Shown piece by piece: positions 1-13,187 of a stretch of 64,000 nucleotides of DNA. The position numbers and the translations under genes were made by a program. The DNA is taken from assembly GCA_013396755.1 (NCBI GenBank), contig VWZF01004788.1, positions 434,001-498,000 on the forward strand. Reading direction: 5' to 3'. The notes under the pieces were generated by a model, which ran no database searches, was not told where the DNA came from, and was given only the letters and a program-made list of their open reading frames with translations. The first letter of the stretch is position 1. Each line of letters opens with the position of its first letter. This stretch comes from Sclerurus mexicanus. Taxonomy: Eukaryota > Chordata > Aves > Passeriformes > Furnariidae.

Positions 1-1796
1 AGGTTTGTAGAGTAAAGGGTATCTAAGGTGAACCTCTTTCTGTCCCATACTATGTGTGTATATATCAAATGGTGTATTGAAATTGCTATGTTACTATGTA
101 AATCCAGTGAATGCTTTTCACACTACATAAAATTCCCTGCAAACCAAGAATGATGAAAGATTTCATTTCGGTGATTTCAACATGAATATTTTTTACAGTT
201 CTGCATCTTTTCTGCGGAAAAGGAATTTACAGAGTTTTTAATGCATGTATTTCATCTCATTCATCATGCTACTATATCTATCTCTATAGTGAAAATCATG
301 TATATACATATATTAATGTATCTATTTGAGGGAAAGAAAAAAATTATTCTATTAAAGCCTTAGAAAATGAAATAATTTATTTTTTATATTAATTGCAATT
401 GTAGATGTGAAAGGCATGGAACTTAATGAATCTTACCAAAAAAAAAGTGTGTCACCCGGTCTGTTCTTGAAACAATTGACATAGCTTTCATGAACCATAT
501 TATCAGGAGGTATCTTTAAGTCTGTAGTGTATAATTTGGTTCACTTTTACTAGGTATTTCCAAATAGCCATTCTTAATCCACATAAAATACTGAAATATA
601 TTTAATAGCCATTAAGAGTTATGAAGAATAATATGCTTTCTACATAACTACATAGTGCATGACAAATTTTTCATGCTTTAAGATTACAAATACAGCTATT
701 TTAAATGTCAGTGTTTGGTCTGGATGCTCTTATGAAATGTTGAAATATAGATGATTTCCAGGTTACTGGTAGGGCACTCCTTACTTTTTTCATTGAACTG
801 ACACTTGAGAAAGCCTCTCAACCTTTGCTGTTTAGTAGCTTCAGATATACCTTGGACATCTTTTTAGTTGCATAAGCTCACAGAACTCTGTGCTTGATAA
901 GCTCATAGGCCAAATGTCATTAGTTGTCATCTTCCATTTGCTAGTTTTATTAGGATTTAGCAAGGCTATTTCTTAAAGAGTGAGCCCGATTTCTGACCTA
1001 TACACCAGAAAGTGGTGTTTCTCTGTATTTGCTTCTTAAAAGCAGGCATTCCTATGTATCGGTTAAAAAGAGTGAAGAAAGGACTTTATGCAAGTAAGAT
1101 ATTTTATATTAATAATACAGTGTTTGATCTAAGTGTTCCATTAGATTTAACCTCAGAGTATACAGCATTCCACATTTTAGAATATTCTTCTTGTTTACCA
1201 AAATACTTTGGTTCAGACTTACTCCCTTCCTTAATTTTCAACTATTTTTCTCAACATGGTTTACATTATTTATTGCATCTAATTATAGCCTTGTAAATCC
1301 ACATTTTGAAATTATCTCTGAATTTTATTTTAAAAATCCCTGAATTAACAACAGATTATTTTCATGGTAATCAAGCATCTATGCTTTATTTTTTCATATT
1401 CATTAATGGGGGGAAAAGATTTTTCTAATAATAAAGTCAGAAATTCAAGAAACTTGTAACGTGTTATTGCTTTATAGAGTGTTGCAGATGGAAATGGCTT
1501 GGTAAGAGTTTAGTGTTTTTCTTCTGATTATATTGTTCATAGAACTTTAACCATAAGCAGCTGAATTAAAATGAGATGAAATTTGTATCTGCTTATATTC
1601 ATGAAAGTGTAGTATAAAATCTGAAATTTCACTTCCCTAGTTTAGAGTTTGTAATTTGTTTTATTCCTGCTTTTCATATCCTAAAGAAACAAAAAGAAAC
1701 ATTCCTGTGACTATTACTATCGCTGCCATGATAGTTTGCTCTGATTAATTAGTTTGATAGCATTTTTAATGGATACTAAAATGTGTTCTTTTGAAG
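1..1796 (+). other. COL19A1: Intron (3' part) upstream of first visible COL19A1 exon
   Basis: AT-rich sequence with no recognisable coding exon, signal-peptide ORF or repeat family. The exon or exons that encode the initiator Met and signal peptide are not seen here and are presumed to lie upstream of the window. It ends at a modest polypyrimidine stretch and AG acceptor at 1795-1796. Confidence 0.7.
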
Positions 1797-1871
1797 GTGC
1801 TGTGTGTCCTTTAATGAAAACAGTTGTTCGTCATCTCAAACAAGTCAACAGAGACAGTCGTGGTGTTTCAG
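1797..1871 (+). CDS. COL19A1: COL19A1 coding exon: N-terminal leader of the TSPN region
   Basis: This 75-base exon has two bases completing a codon, 24 full codons, then one base. It reads AVCPLMKT...SRGVS with a final G. Acceptor AG is at 1795-1796 and donor GT at 1872-1873. The trailing G joins the leading GA of the next exon to give the Gly of GFDL. Counted from the Cys to that Gly it has 23 residues, the same spacing I recall for human COL19A1 (SCPIL...VSGFDL). That spacing and the flanking CP...VSG residues are the main support, because the middle is poorly conserved. The Cys is probably one of the disulphide-forming cysteines of the N-terminal domain. The pyrimidine tract before the acceptor is short, so the 5' boundary is a little less certain than the 3' one. 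Confidence 0.75.
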
Positions 1872-2341
1872 GTAATGACTGAGCTAGCATGGATATCTCT
1901 GTTAATTGACCAGTAGTGGATGTAATCATGGTCTGACTGAAACTGCCTTTAAAATTGAAAGGACAGGACAGAATGCTACTCCCAAGCTCCAAAAGCTGCT
2001 CCTACTGCTGTTAGGAAAAATGGACTAAAATCAGAATGTTGTCCTTGGAAATATTGGTTCAAGTTTGGCAGCTGCACTGATTTCCATAGTTTTGTCCCAA
2101 AGATCCTGCATTATTATCAGTAGAGGTGATAAAAGGAAATAACAAATGCATTTCTCAGGTTGCAAAGTCATCTATCAAGTGAGTTTTGCATGGTTTTGCT
2201 AAAATGAAAATTGAAATTTTGTCTGACTTAAAGTATTGATTTTCAACCTAGCTTGTCAGCGTTCTAGAAAGTCATCACGCGTGCTAAAAGTCATGTTTAT
2301 AAATCCCATTAAATTATATGATATTATGTCATATTTTACAG
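1872..2341 (+). other. COL19A1: Intron, 470 bp
   Basis: Short intron bounded by GT at 1872 and AG at 2340-2341. No repeat or RNA gene is recognised. Confidence 0.75.
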
Positions 2342-2441
2342 GATTTGATCTGGCAGAAAGCTTTTCTTTGAGGCAAACATCTTGTGGAGGGGAAAAGATC
2401 TGTTTTAAACTGGGAAGTGCACCTCTCATCAGAGATACAAG
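2342..2441 (+). CDS. COL19A1: COL19A1 coding exon: start of thrombospondin-N/LamG-like domain
   Basis: This 100-base exon enters with two bases and leaves with two bases. It encodes FDLAESFSLRQTSC, then GGEKICFKLG and SAPLIRDT. It matches the family's opening strand of the TSPN domain (human has FDLGDSFSLRR and CFKLGSALLIRDT as I recall). Two cysteines six residues apart (C-GGEKI-C) fit the family. The donor reads AAG|GTGAGT and the acceptor TTTTACAG. The split codon AG|G gives Arg across the 20-kb intron that follows. Confidence 0.93.
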
Positions 2442-2487
2442 GTGAGTAAGATACTACTTTCATCCTTAGTTTTTAAAAGATAAAGCT

Positions 2488-2507
2488 CAGACTCAATACT
2501 GAGTCTG
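2488..2507. repeat. Small inverted repeat near splice donor
   Basis: CAGACTCA, a four-base loop, then TGAGTCTG: perfect 8-bp arms, 46 bases after the donor of the preceding exon. GACTCAATAC is also repeated directly just after it. A local RNA hairpin is possible, but any function is unknown. Confidence 0.6.
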
Positions 2508-5500
2508 ACTCAATACAGACTGAATTAACTGAGTCCCTGAGCAGTATATCCATGGGGTGCCACAGAAAGCAGTGCATCTTCTTTTCAGGCATCTTCATCT
2601 GTAACAGGTTTTTTTTTCTGTGGGGAGCATTTTGATTTTGGTATGCTTTTCTTTTGGAATCTGGAAATATCTGGGTAGTAAGTCAGTTGTGAATATTGCT
2701 TTCTCAAATCATGATTCTGATACTGAATACTGTTAATGCATAAATATTTATAAAACAAAGGAAACAAATAACTTTCATAGTATGACAAGAAGTATTATGC
2801 TAATCTTCCCTCAGCATAGTTGGCTGTCCTCTCTCTCATTACTGCTAGCAGGATTAAAAGGAGAGAGAGTGTCACCATTTCCTTGAATGGTATTTTTTTC
2901 CCCCTGGAACTGATCTCTTGCCTTTGAGAAGCAACAGAATGGTGGGTACTTAGTGTGGAGGAGAAAGTAGGCAATATCCCATTCTGACACAGGGTGGAAT
3001 GAAAGGCAGAAACTGCATGAAAAATTAAAATAAAAGTGAAGAATAGTAAGGCACAATGGAACTGGATGGTTTTAAGTTTGCTCAGGGACAAGGAAATGCC
3101 AAGAAGCAGTTGGGAATGTAGTTTCAAGTTCCCTGTGCTCAGGGCAGAGCGAGGATCATCTCAGAGCTTCTTGGTTGAGATGTGCTCTGAGTCATGGGAC
3201 TGTGGTTTCTGTACAGCGTGTTCCTGTGATGATGAGGGAAGCAAATGTATTCCATGTCTTCAGGTTGGGTATTTTCTGTTGCAAGAGGTCTGGCTCCAGC
3301 TTGCCTGGTTAAGAGATATACCTGGCTCTTGGACTTCCCCTTTGCTTGGATCCTGGGCATAGCAAAGAGGGCTGTGGGTAGCATGAGGCCAGGGACGAGG
3401 AGGAAGAGAGGAGTTGGAGGCACCAGACCCAAACCCAAGTGATCTTTGGGAGAGCAGCAGGATTAAAGAAAAAGAGTCTAAATGTTCTAAATTGCTATAT
3501 AGCTTTGAAATTTTTCCGGACTTTCTCGATACTGTAAGTTTTAAATGTTTAGCCTTGTGTAGTTTTGCAGAGTTAAATACCATGGACATTAGTTATTAAA
3601 GAAAAAATGACTGGATACAATTACTTGACACAGGAAGTGCTCTTCTTTTATTAAGACCTTCCCAGTATTATCCAGGTTGTCTTTAGAAGAGGAACAGCAG
3701 AAATTTGGTACTACCCATAAATGTCTTTTCTAAAAATATTTTGAAAGTTTGTTAATGTGAAAACTTTCTTCTGAAAGCTCATTATTAATTTTTCAGATTT
3801 TTACAGATTTTTTTTTTATGGAAGAGAATTTGAGGGAATCGGGAGACTGAAGAAGAGTAGAAAATCAAGGCAATAAAAAAAAACAGTGGAGCCTTTTTCC
3901 TTTGGGAATAAGAAGCTAAGATATGCTTATTGCAAACTGCCTTTATTTTGAAACCGTATGAAAACAGTGGCTAAAATGGAGTAGACAGGAGCTATAAATT
4001 GCAAAATGGTGAACTATTTGAAATTCATATTACTTTGAGGTAAAATTCATGATTTGAAGTACTGATTTCTAAAAATTACTAAGTGGTTTCAGAAGTGATC
4101 TGAGAGGTGATGTTGAGGTTAAAAAATGTAAAGCTTTTTTCCTGGTTTTTATTAGTAAGCCTCAATACTAATGTCTGTGTTTTCTTTTTCTAAAACTAGT
4201 TTGTTAATGCAGGGAATGAAAATGGGGAATTCACATCATGGTGATAGCTGTGGCAAAGTGTTAACTCTTAGCAAAGTATTAACTTAATACTTGAGAAAGC
4301 TGCATTTTTTTTATTTTTTTTAACTTTATGGAGCAGGAGAGAAATTTAACATTTTTTTCCTTATATTTTATCTCTTCAGCTTTTTGAAAGGAGAAAAAAA
4401 AATTGCTAGTTTTTCTTCATTGTCAGTGTAACTTGGGCAGGGGCTAGAGACGGGTTTGCCTGTGATGGTTGCCGTTCTCCAGTGCCTCTCACTCCCTGTT
4501 GTTTTCTTTTGTGTATCCTCATTAAAGAAAAACTGAAGAGAAAATCTTTCCAGTTTCCTCTAAAAATATGCGTATCTAATGGATTAAAAAGTTTTAGCTG
4601 GATGAAGAAACTGAGATGATTATTAAAAAAACAAGTGTATCAGTGCTAATGTATGAATAAAGTTAGACTGAAAAGATTACGTTATTGATGATAATAGGGA
4701 ACAAGATAAAATTTTCAGTCAGCATGCTATGGTAGTAAGTAGTACCTCTTGCATATAGCTTCCTGAACAATAAAAACATTAAAAACATTTGCAATAACAT
4801 TCAAGCATTGCAAAGTTTCCATTAAATCCTGGTTCTTCATGCCAATAGTCTCGCTCATGCTTTTTTAACCTTTCTTCACAGAAATGCATGTCATTGAAAA
4901 GTAAATTCTTTTCTTACTTAGTTCAGTTTGTTGAGTATATAATGACTTTCTGTTGCTGAGATTACACTTTGGACAATTGTTTTTACTTGAAGTGTGTTTT
5001 TTTTAAAGTCTTCTGAACTTCTGTGATGGTTTTCAAAAATAAGGGCAGAGGGCAGTCAGGAGCACGATGTCAGGTTTTGACATGGTAGTGTTACACTGAA
5101 GGATAGCCAGGAACTTGGATGTCTGTCATCATAACCTTATAATTTACTTTGTCTCAGTTACCCACGTGCAATATCTTTTAATTAATTATTTTCTTAAAAA
5201 TGTACATCTCTTACATTATGTCATGTTGTGTGGTTCCAGACCCCTTGTGTTGTTAGATTCACGGAGGTTTTCATGATCATTCTGCCTCAGAAAATATTTT
5301 AGTAGACGTGGTGTGGAGTAGAGCAGCAGAACAGTGTTTGTTATCCATCCTGCAGGAAATTGAGAGTATCTGATTAAGCTGACTAGCAAGTATCAAGTAA
5401 CTTGGCACATGTCCTCTTGCATTTCATTCGTTCAGTCGTAGTGTGGGTAATAGAAAGCTATGCTGGGCCATTTTTCCTCTGTGATGCCATTTTGGTTTTT

Positions 5501-8500
5501 TTTCAATGGACCTGGATTAGTGTTGCATCTATTTATATGTCGTAAATAATTTACAATGCACTGTCAGCTTGGGAAGTCGATTACATTTATTTGTGTTGGA
5601 TTTAGTTTTAGGTCTTTATCTCTTTTTATGATGGAATTCTGTACGTATTTTGTCTTGTGATAGGAGATCTTTTCTTATGCTTTGTGTAAGTGACTGTTAA
5701 ATATTAATGTAATTCCAGTAATATTTTCTGGATTAAAGAGTGATTTTAAAAGTAAAATACGGTGAGTTACTTATTGCAGTTCTTATGTGGACTTTAATAG
5801 AAGTTATCCCTGTGGAAAGTAATGTAACTGAATTTTTGAATCATAAAGAAATTCATAGGAAAATATTGTTGCAGACAGTCTATTTTAAATGGTCATGGTC
5901 ACACCATAGAATCATAGAACAATAGTAATTGTATAATGTTTTTATTTTTACTTCAACAAATACTTTATGGAGTCTTATTTTTTTCTCCAGAGTTTAACAT
6001 GTACTGCTTATGTGGTGTATTCCAGTGTGGCATAGATCTTTCTGTCAAAAGCAGTACAGGGCTGTGTGCTGATAGCAGCCCCTTTAGGTCTGCCAGCAGT
6101 ATTCTGTACTTTTGGACATGAAGCCTTTTAGGCTCATCTTTGTTCTTCAGTTGCCTTAGAGTTAATAGCACTATGATGAATTAATTTCACTGTCTTTCTC
6201 TAGAGATGCATCATTTGTTCCTCATTCTCACTTTTCTGGGTTGCTGGTGGGCCATTTTTTTCCTCTTTTGAAAGCGCCAATATAGGAGATAATAAGTTGA
6301 TTTCAGCTGAGTTTCAGAATGTTTTTGAAATGGATGTTGATGATTAGCAAATCTTCATGGCACTGTCACAGCTTTCTTATTTTGTAGTTTGTTTGGCTTG
6401 ACAAACCATATTAATTTACTGAGGAGATTATCATAGCTGGCTGTTAAATGATCTGAGTTACAGCAGTTGGGATTACTCTCACGACTCTTTTAGGAATTCT
6501 TCCCATTTCATTGTAAGATACTATAAAAGAGCTTGGATTTTGACTGTATTTGGACTACTAAGCTCCACCAGCAATGTTGTCACTCACTGCTGCCAGGAGA
6601 GCTGTGGCTTGGCCCATATTTCAGAGAAAGTGTTTCACCTCTTTGTGATGTCTAGTTTCTGGAGACAGAAATACTGTTCCCAGTTGTCCAGTAAATTCCA
6701 AACTGGAGAATTCTTTCTGCTAAAAACAGAGATCAATGATGAAAGAATATTTATGTGGGTGTTTCTGTTTTGTTTTTAATGCTAACTTTTTTAATCACAA
6801 AAGAAATGTGGAGGGAATTCTATTTTGTAGTGCACAGCTGGCATCAAGTGAGGCAGTTTCAGTGCTCACTGTTAGAAGCCTTTTCATAGCTAGCAATTTG
6901 CTTTCCTGAAAACACCTATCTCTAGTGGTTTTGCAACCATTTGCTTTGCTATATGTTCTCTGGCTGTATCTGCTGACACCTCTCCACTAAACTAAAAAAT
7001 AACAAGTTCTGTTCGTATGACTTCAGCTGTCAATGAAGGTTTTCATAGGAGTGATTTTTTTTCTTTGTACATGGCATGTGTTTTGGGCAGGACAGTCAGT
7101 TTTAACAGTCTTCCTAAAAATATGTCTCTTAAAATATTTTTCAAGAAGTTGTACACCTAATTCTTAAATATGATATAGATGTGAAAATCACCAATTTGCA
7201 AAAGATTTAATAAAAAACTTCTGAAACATTGACTGAAAATGGCAATAGTTACCTCTTTGGAGGTAGTTACAATTATTCAAACCAACTTTTGTCTGTGCTT
7301 ATACAAAGTCCTGCTAGCCTTTGGTCTGTTAAAATATTAGATGGTTATATAAGAAACCACCTCTCCTTTACTATATTATGTATTTGTTTGAGATCATTTG
7401 AGCAGTTGGAGCCAACAATGCTAAGACTGAAATGTCTGGTATTTTGGTTGCAGGGTATTTTCAAGAAAAGGGCCTTGTCGCTGGAATTTGCTTCCTGAGT
7501 GTGGGAGCGTGAATTTAGTACAAATCCTGATGCTTTTTCAGGTCTTTCATAGCAGTGGGCCTGAAGCTGTAATGATTCAATCTTTCTTTTTCCAATTTTG
7601 ATTGAAAGGTACTGAAATAGTGTACTTCTAGTTTATTTCCAGAAACTTGAAAATTTACTGCATTTTATACATTGAAAAGAAAGAAAATACAGTGATTACT
7701 ATTGAAAGAATAAATTGGTCCTGTACCTACCACTTAAATATCAATTATTTAATTTCATAACTGAGGAGAAAACTGTGGCTTCTCACCATGAAACATGACA
7801 GAACAATGCTTCTTTTAAAGAATCAACACGTGAATGTCTTTCTGCATATTTGGGTTTGTTTCTTCCTGACAATTTAAAAGAAGGGCACCAAAATCTTTTC
7901 ATAAAATTAAAATTTCAGGCATTCATGGATTTTGAGCTTGAATCATCCTGTAATTTACTATGGAATTTACTGTGCAGAAAGAATTGGGAAGGCAAAGGTA
8001 AAGACAGAGGTGGCAGAGGGGAACAGTACATAAGAAAACACACAGTACTTACATTACAAACAGGCTGTGAGGGAACAGAGTTAGAAAATTCTGTTTTAAT
8101 TATGCCACTGACTGTAACAAATCAGAATTCTTTGATCTGTGTTGTGTTCTCCCAACAGTGGAGTGCTTAGTGGGGCAGTGTTGTACCAGTTGAATTGGTA
8201 AGACAGTGTTGGATGGAGCAGACTGTTTATTTTCCTTTTTTTCCCCAGTGATGATGTTCTTGCTCTAAAGCACTTGCAGACAAAGGGAAGGGGTTTTCGG
8301 GAGATGTGTATTTTAAGGGCACTGGTCCACAACGAGAGTGTCCAGGAGGCCAACAGTGTTTGTGTGTGATCTCCATGTGGCTTATGGTTCAGGATGTAAC
8401 TTAAGGCAGGCAATAACCAAATCACAGAAGCACCAGATGAACAAATAGTAAAGGCAGTTTCCTTTTCTTACATAATTTGGAAAGCATGTGTTATTTTTGT

Positions 8501-10630
8501 CATTCTGGCTTTGTTTTAAAGGAAAGTTTATTACTTGGAAGAAAATAAAATTAGGAGCACACTTTCACAGCACTCATCTCCAGCTCTCAGCCTCATCTGA
8601 CTTTCTCCATATCAGCATCAACCTCTCTGGTCAGTGAGGCTGTTGGCTGTTCTCTGTCTCTGTGATCTCCAATCACAGCTGGGAAGGAGCAAGAAAGCAC
8701 TGCCAGGGCTGGGGCCAGCCTGCCCTTAGCTGAAACAAAACCTGAAATTGTACCTTCAGTTTTTAATGGTTTAACCTGGCCCGTGGAAAACACTTTCAGT
8801 GTTCTGATTAAAACAATGGCATCTGCAATATCTAGGCAATTTCACTTTTGCAGTGTATTTCTGTAGGGAATTCCTTTGTTTTCATCTGATGGATGCTAAA
8901 ACTGTTTTTCAGTTTTCTTATTGGATAACAAAACCTAAAACCTATGCTGTCATAGATACTGAAAGTGCTTGACAAAGTTATTGTGTTATTAGATTTCTAG
9001 ATTCAGCATAAGTAATTTACCTGGATGCTTCTCAATGACCCTTGTTCAAAAAAAATTGAACATAAATTGTGCTATAGGCTGTTCAATTTACCAGAGTGTT
9101 AGCTGAAGAGAGCCTTAGGTGATGCCAGCCTGTGGGGAGCTTTCAGGAAAGTTTACATGTCCCTTGCTCCCTGCCAAACGTGCTTTTAAAATCTTTGCAA
9201 TGTTGCCTTGGTTTATCTTGGCCACTTCTTTTGAAGTGAAAGACTCTCAAAAGTGAGTAGAAGGAGGTTGCAGATCCAAGTCTGTAATGAGATCTGTGTT
9301 TGATAGTCTTAGAACAAAAGTACGGTTGCAAAATCAGTACAGTTGAAGTTTATTGGAAGACCAGAATAGCTGTAGGTATATACAGCAATACTATACGCAA
9401 CCAGAATTCAGTGATATGTACTGGGCATAATGCATGCAGCTGAGGATAGACTGTAGCCCCATTATGTTGTAGTAAAAAGTTAGAGACTGAAAGATCATTT
9501 ATCAGTTTTGCTGATTGAGCTGAGAGGATTCAAGTGTCTTTTTAAAATGCATATAATTTCTCTAGCTGAGGCAATGGTGCCCTGTGCTTCAAAAGTCATT
9601 TATCAGCAGACTGGAAAAAAACCCCCAAACAACCCTGTAATAAATCATATCTTTCTTTTTCTGGCTCTTGTGATTTAACACTCTATGAAATCTAGCTTGC
9701 TTTAGCTATGCTGTCAGGCATTTCTCCTCTGAACTGAAGTTGTACCTACAAAAAGATGTTTGTGCTGATACATCTGTGTTTATACTGGAGTTTTGTTGTT
9801 TAAACATGTCATAGAGATATCATGCCCTACTCCCACCTTGCCTCTGAGTTTTTTGTTTTATATCTAAAAATAGTTCCTGAGCCGTCTCACAGTGAAACTG
9901 TCTGGTGTTTGTTTTCATTATACTGGTTTTCATTTATTTTCAGTTGGGTCTGAAAGATTTTTGGCCTCTAGTATTTCCACGTGGTTAGCTCTTTGCAGTT
10001 CTTATCATCATGCCATGAAATATTTTTTATTTATGGCAATAAATTGATGAATTTTTAAAAATACTTCATTAATTTTGCTTCAACAGTACAGTCTGTGCCC
10101 TGAGTTTTTTCACCTGGGGGTATGTGTATCAACTTGAGTTCAGTCGTAAGTGTACAGAGTTTGCTGATTGCAGTCTTGTCTTTCTCAAGTGAATATTTGT
10201 CATGCCATAACCTCATTTAAAAACTTGGAATGATCAAATGAACTTCAACTTGTAGAACAATCTGTAATCTATAGAAACTGGTCTTGATGTGCATATATTG
10301 GTTTATTAACAGACCATGTGCAAGAGATCATGTTATTTTTGGATTCAGTCAGTGTGACTAGTTGCTGTATCTCAGAATTCTATTTTGAAATAATAAATCC
10401 TAAAAATACTCTGAGATTGGGCATGACAATACAGGCCTTGAATAACTTACTGATAGTTCCTAATATGGTGTTCTGCTTTTAATTTTCATGTGAAAGAAAT
10501 ATATTTTAGGGATTAGATTGCTAATTATTGATATACCTTTAGTAGCAATGTTAATGTTAAAGTCTCTGATAAATTCAATTTACCTCTTTTACTCAGTTTT
10601 CTTTGTGAACTCTGCTGAGAGTTCTGCTTA

Positions 10631-10848
10631 GATTAGACATTAGGAAAATTTTTTCACTGAAATGTTTGTAAAGCATCAGAACAGACTGTCCAGGGAAGTG
10701 TTGGAATCGTCATCCCTGGAAGCTTTAAATATCATATGAATATGGCACTTGAGGACATGGTTTATTGGTGAACATGGTGGTGGTGCCAGGTTGGTGGTGG
10801 AACTTGATGATCTTAAAGGTCTTTTCCAGTGTTAATGATTCTGTGAAA
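10631..10848 (+). mobile_element. CR1 LINE fragment (3' end)
   Basis: The sequence contains the CR1 3' hallmarks in order: 'attaggaaaattttttcact', 'gtccagggaagtg', 'catccctggaag', 'aggacatggttta', 'gatcttaaaggtcttttcca', and a degenerate 'gattctgtga' end. It is 5' truncated, as is usual for avian CR1, and lies in the same orientation as COL19A1. Confidence 0.88.
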
Positions 10849-12120
10849 GTTTAGTAAGAATGGGCACACTCATAATCTGTGGTGAATAGTGTTGATTTAC
10901 TCAAATACTTTTGAATGCATAAGTTACTTTGGACCACTCCTGAGAAGTAACAGTACAGATAGCGTCATCAAGGTGCTGTGATTCCACAAACGCTTTTTTC
11001 CCTCTTATTGGATCTGTCTCTTGAGTGAGCAGTTCAGAATTCCAGATGACTGCCAATTTAAATTGATTTATGAAAGTAAATGAAAAGTATAATAGTATTC
11101 ACCAGGAGCATATATAATAAGAGGAACTGATTGCCAAGATTTTGGGGGAAGAAATCCCCTTCAAGGTCCAATTCTTGCACTCAGGACCCTCCGTGGGGGA
11201 TGCACTTCGAAGTATAGCACATTCAATTACAGCATTTATTGCTCTTGCTCAGGATTGACATCTAGCAGCAATTTGTACAGAATTAGTAGATAATACTCAT
11301 TTATAGATAAAGGTAGTATTCAGAAACGAGGACGTTTGGGAATTGAGTCATCTACTGCAGTAGTTTGTTTTGATTTGTTTGGGGTTTTTTTAATATCTTC
11401 TATGAAATTAAGGCACTGAGAATTGAGAATGTTTAACATATGACTTTACATTCCCATATGAGCTATGGACAATATGTGATGAAGACAGTAGCTCATAAGA
11501 ATAATCATATGGACAGAGGCACTGAAAGAAAATGTACTACAACAGGACCAAACATAAAAAGTTGTAGCAGTAGTTTAGTAATGAAACTGTATGACAATGA
11601 TGACTTGAATGTCTGAAAAGGAAATGCCATCACATATCTGTGTTAACTCAAAAAGGAACACAGGCTTTGAAATAGTTTCTTATTTTGATAGGTTACTGTC
11701 CTTTCCACAGGACTTTCTTTAAACTTAGAAAGTGATAAATAATTGTATTACTGTTAGCATGTGGGGACAGATACGCTATGCTACCAGGAAATTACATAAG
11801 TTTAAGATTGTGAAAGTGTTAGGAGCACCAAAAAACACTTTGTGATTCAAGATAGCTGATATGATTTCATGGAAAGGAAAGTTGTGACTCGTTAACCAGA
11901 GTTCTTGAAAGATCAAAGAGTTATAACATAACCTTGCTTCTTTTTTTGTCCTTAAAAATAATTTAGTGCTACTCAGATGAGTTCAAAAGTGTGCTGAAGA
12001 GTAAATTTTTTAGAGCATCCTAACTTTTGTAATCACAGTTAAATGTCATGTCTCTAAACAGCTTGTGTTGGATTGATTTTTGTCATCATACACAAGTAAA
12101 AGTGTACTCCTATCTAACTG

Positions 12121-12215
12121 GCTCTAGATGGCCCTACCTGGGCAGGGGGATTGGATAGGATGACCTCCAGAGGTTCCTTCCAACCTCAGTCATTCTGGGA
12201 TTCTATGATTCTATT
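12121..12215 (+). mobile_element. CR1 LINE fragment (3' end)
   Basis: 'gatgacctccagaggttcc' is followed by 'ttccaacctcagtcattctg' and the terminal 'ttctatgattctat' repeat typical of CR1 3' ends. About 95 bases are recognisable. Confidence 0.88.
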
Positions 12216-12307
12216 ATAGACTATATTGTTAATAGATTTTCTTCCTTAAGAATATAGTTTTCTATAATGTTGGGTAGTTAATTTTGTTGTCAGCCATGTT
12301 ATTTATA

Positions 12308-12329
12308 ATTTTGATGAATTCATCAAAAT
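12308..12329. repeat. 22-bp perfect palindrome
   Basis: ATTTTGATGAA is followed immediately by TTCATCAAAAT, its exact reverse complement, with no spacer and an EcoRI site (GAATTC) at the centre. Confidence 0.9.
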
Positions 12330-13137
12330 GCTGGTTTTATTATAGGATGATGAGAAACCAAATATTTCCTTTTTAAAACTTCCAAAATATTTTTTTGCAT
12401 CTTATTGCATGCCTAAATGTTACAATTTTATATAACGCAAAATATTGGTGATAGTGATATTTTCTTTACTATTAGAGCTTTTCCACGTTTCATCTACTAG
12501 TCTGACGTATGCAGTAAGCAATATGATGCTCTTAGAACTTCCGTCAGCAGTATAGATCTCAATCTCAGCCTTACTGCTGAAAAAGGAGATAATTTTTCAT
12601 TCTAGTTCTGTTACTTTTGCATGGAAGTTACCTAGATGACTTAACCTCAGATTAACTTATAGTTGATGCATTGTTTTAATGCAAAGTTTTTCTGCTGTGG
12701 AGCCTTCGCTGTTTTGAGGAAAATTTGTGAATTCCGGGCATGTCAAGCGTTCTTGTTTGGATATAAGGCATCAAGCCTGTTGTCCCCCTGTCTGAGAAGG
12801 GCTTTTGGTCATATTCAGTGTTCTTTCAGGTTGGGTTTGGTGTGTTCTTTTGATATGAAGCTTAGGAAAAACCTAAGTAAAATGTTCATTGACTTATCCA
12901 AAGCTATCACTAAGTCTCCTTTCAACACCTCTGTCTTGGCCTTTAATGCAAGACTTCAAGGTTTAGCAAGTCTCAGGTCTTTGGCCCATCCTGTTAAATA
13001 TAGTCATGACTCAGCAGGTAACAATGCAATGTTAGTATTTTGGTTTTTTGAACTTAGTTTATTTTTAACTTCATTTAATCTGTAACTGACCAAAAATCTC
13101 ATTCTAACAGAAATTGTGTGAGTTGCAGGATAAGCTG

Positions 13138-13187
13138 TATGTACTCTCTTCTTTTTTTTCCTTTTTCCTCTCCTTTTTTTTTTTAAA
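13138..13187 (+). repeat. Polypyrimidine tract
   Basis: About 50 bases of almost pure T/C on the + strand, from 'tactctcttct' to a long T run. It is simple sequence with no coding exon directly after it. Confidence 0.8.

Noticed and set aside
1012..1296. Hydrophobic-start open frame considered as the missing COL19A1 signal-peptide exon
   Set aside because: It lacks an ATG at its start, has no cleavage-site pattern, and has no donor that joins in phase to 1797.
3036..3442. Overlapping open frames on both strands in a GC-richer block
   Set aside because: Several frames overlap with none recognisable. Open frames on both strands over the same bases reflect composition, not coding.
5899..5925. 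'catagaatcatagaacaatag' resembling an antisense CR1 terminal repeat
   Set aside because: Only about 20 bases match, with no adjoining CR1 body, so it is too short to call.
12663..13085. 140-codon open frame on the + strand
   Set aside because: The product is rich in Phe, Leu and Cys with no known motif, as expected from T-rich intron read in one frame.
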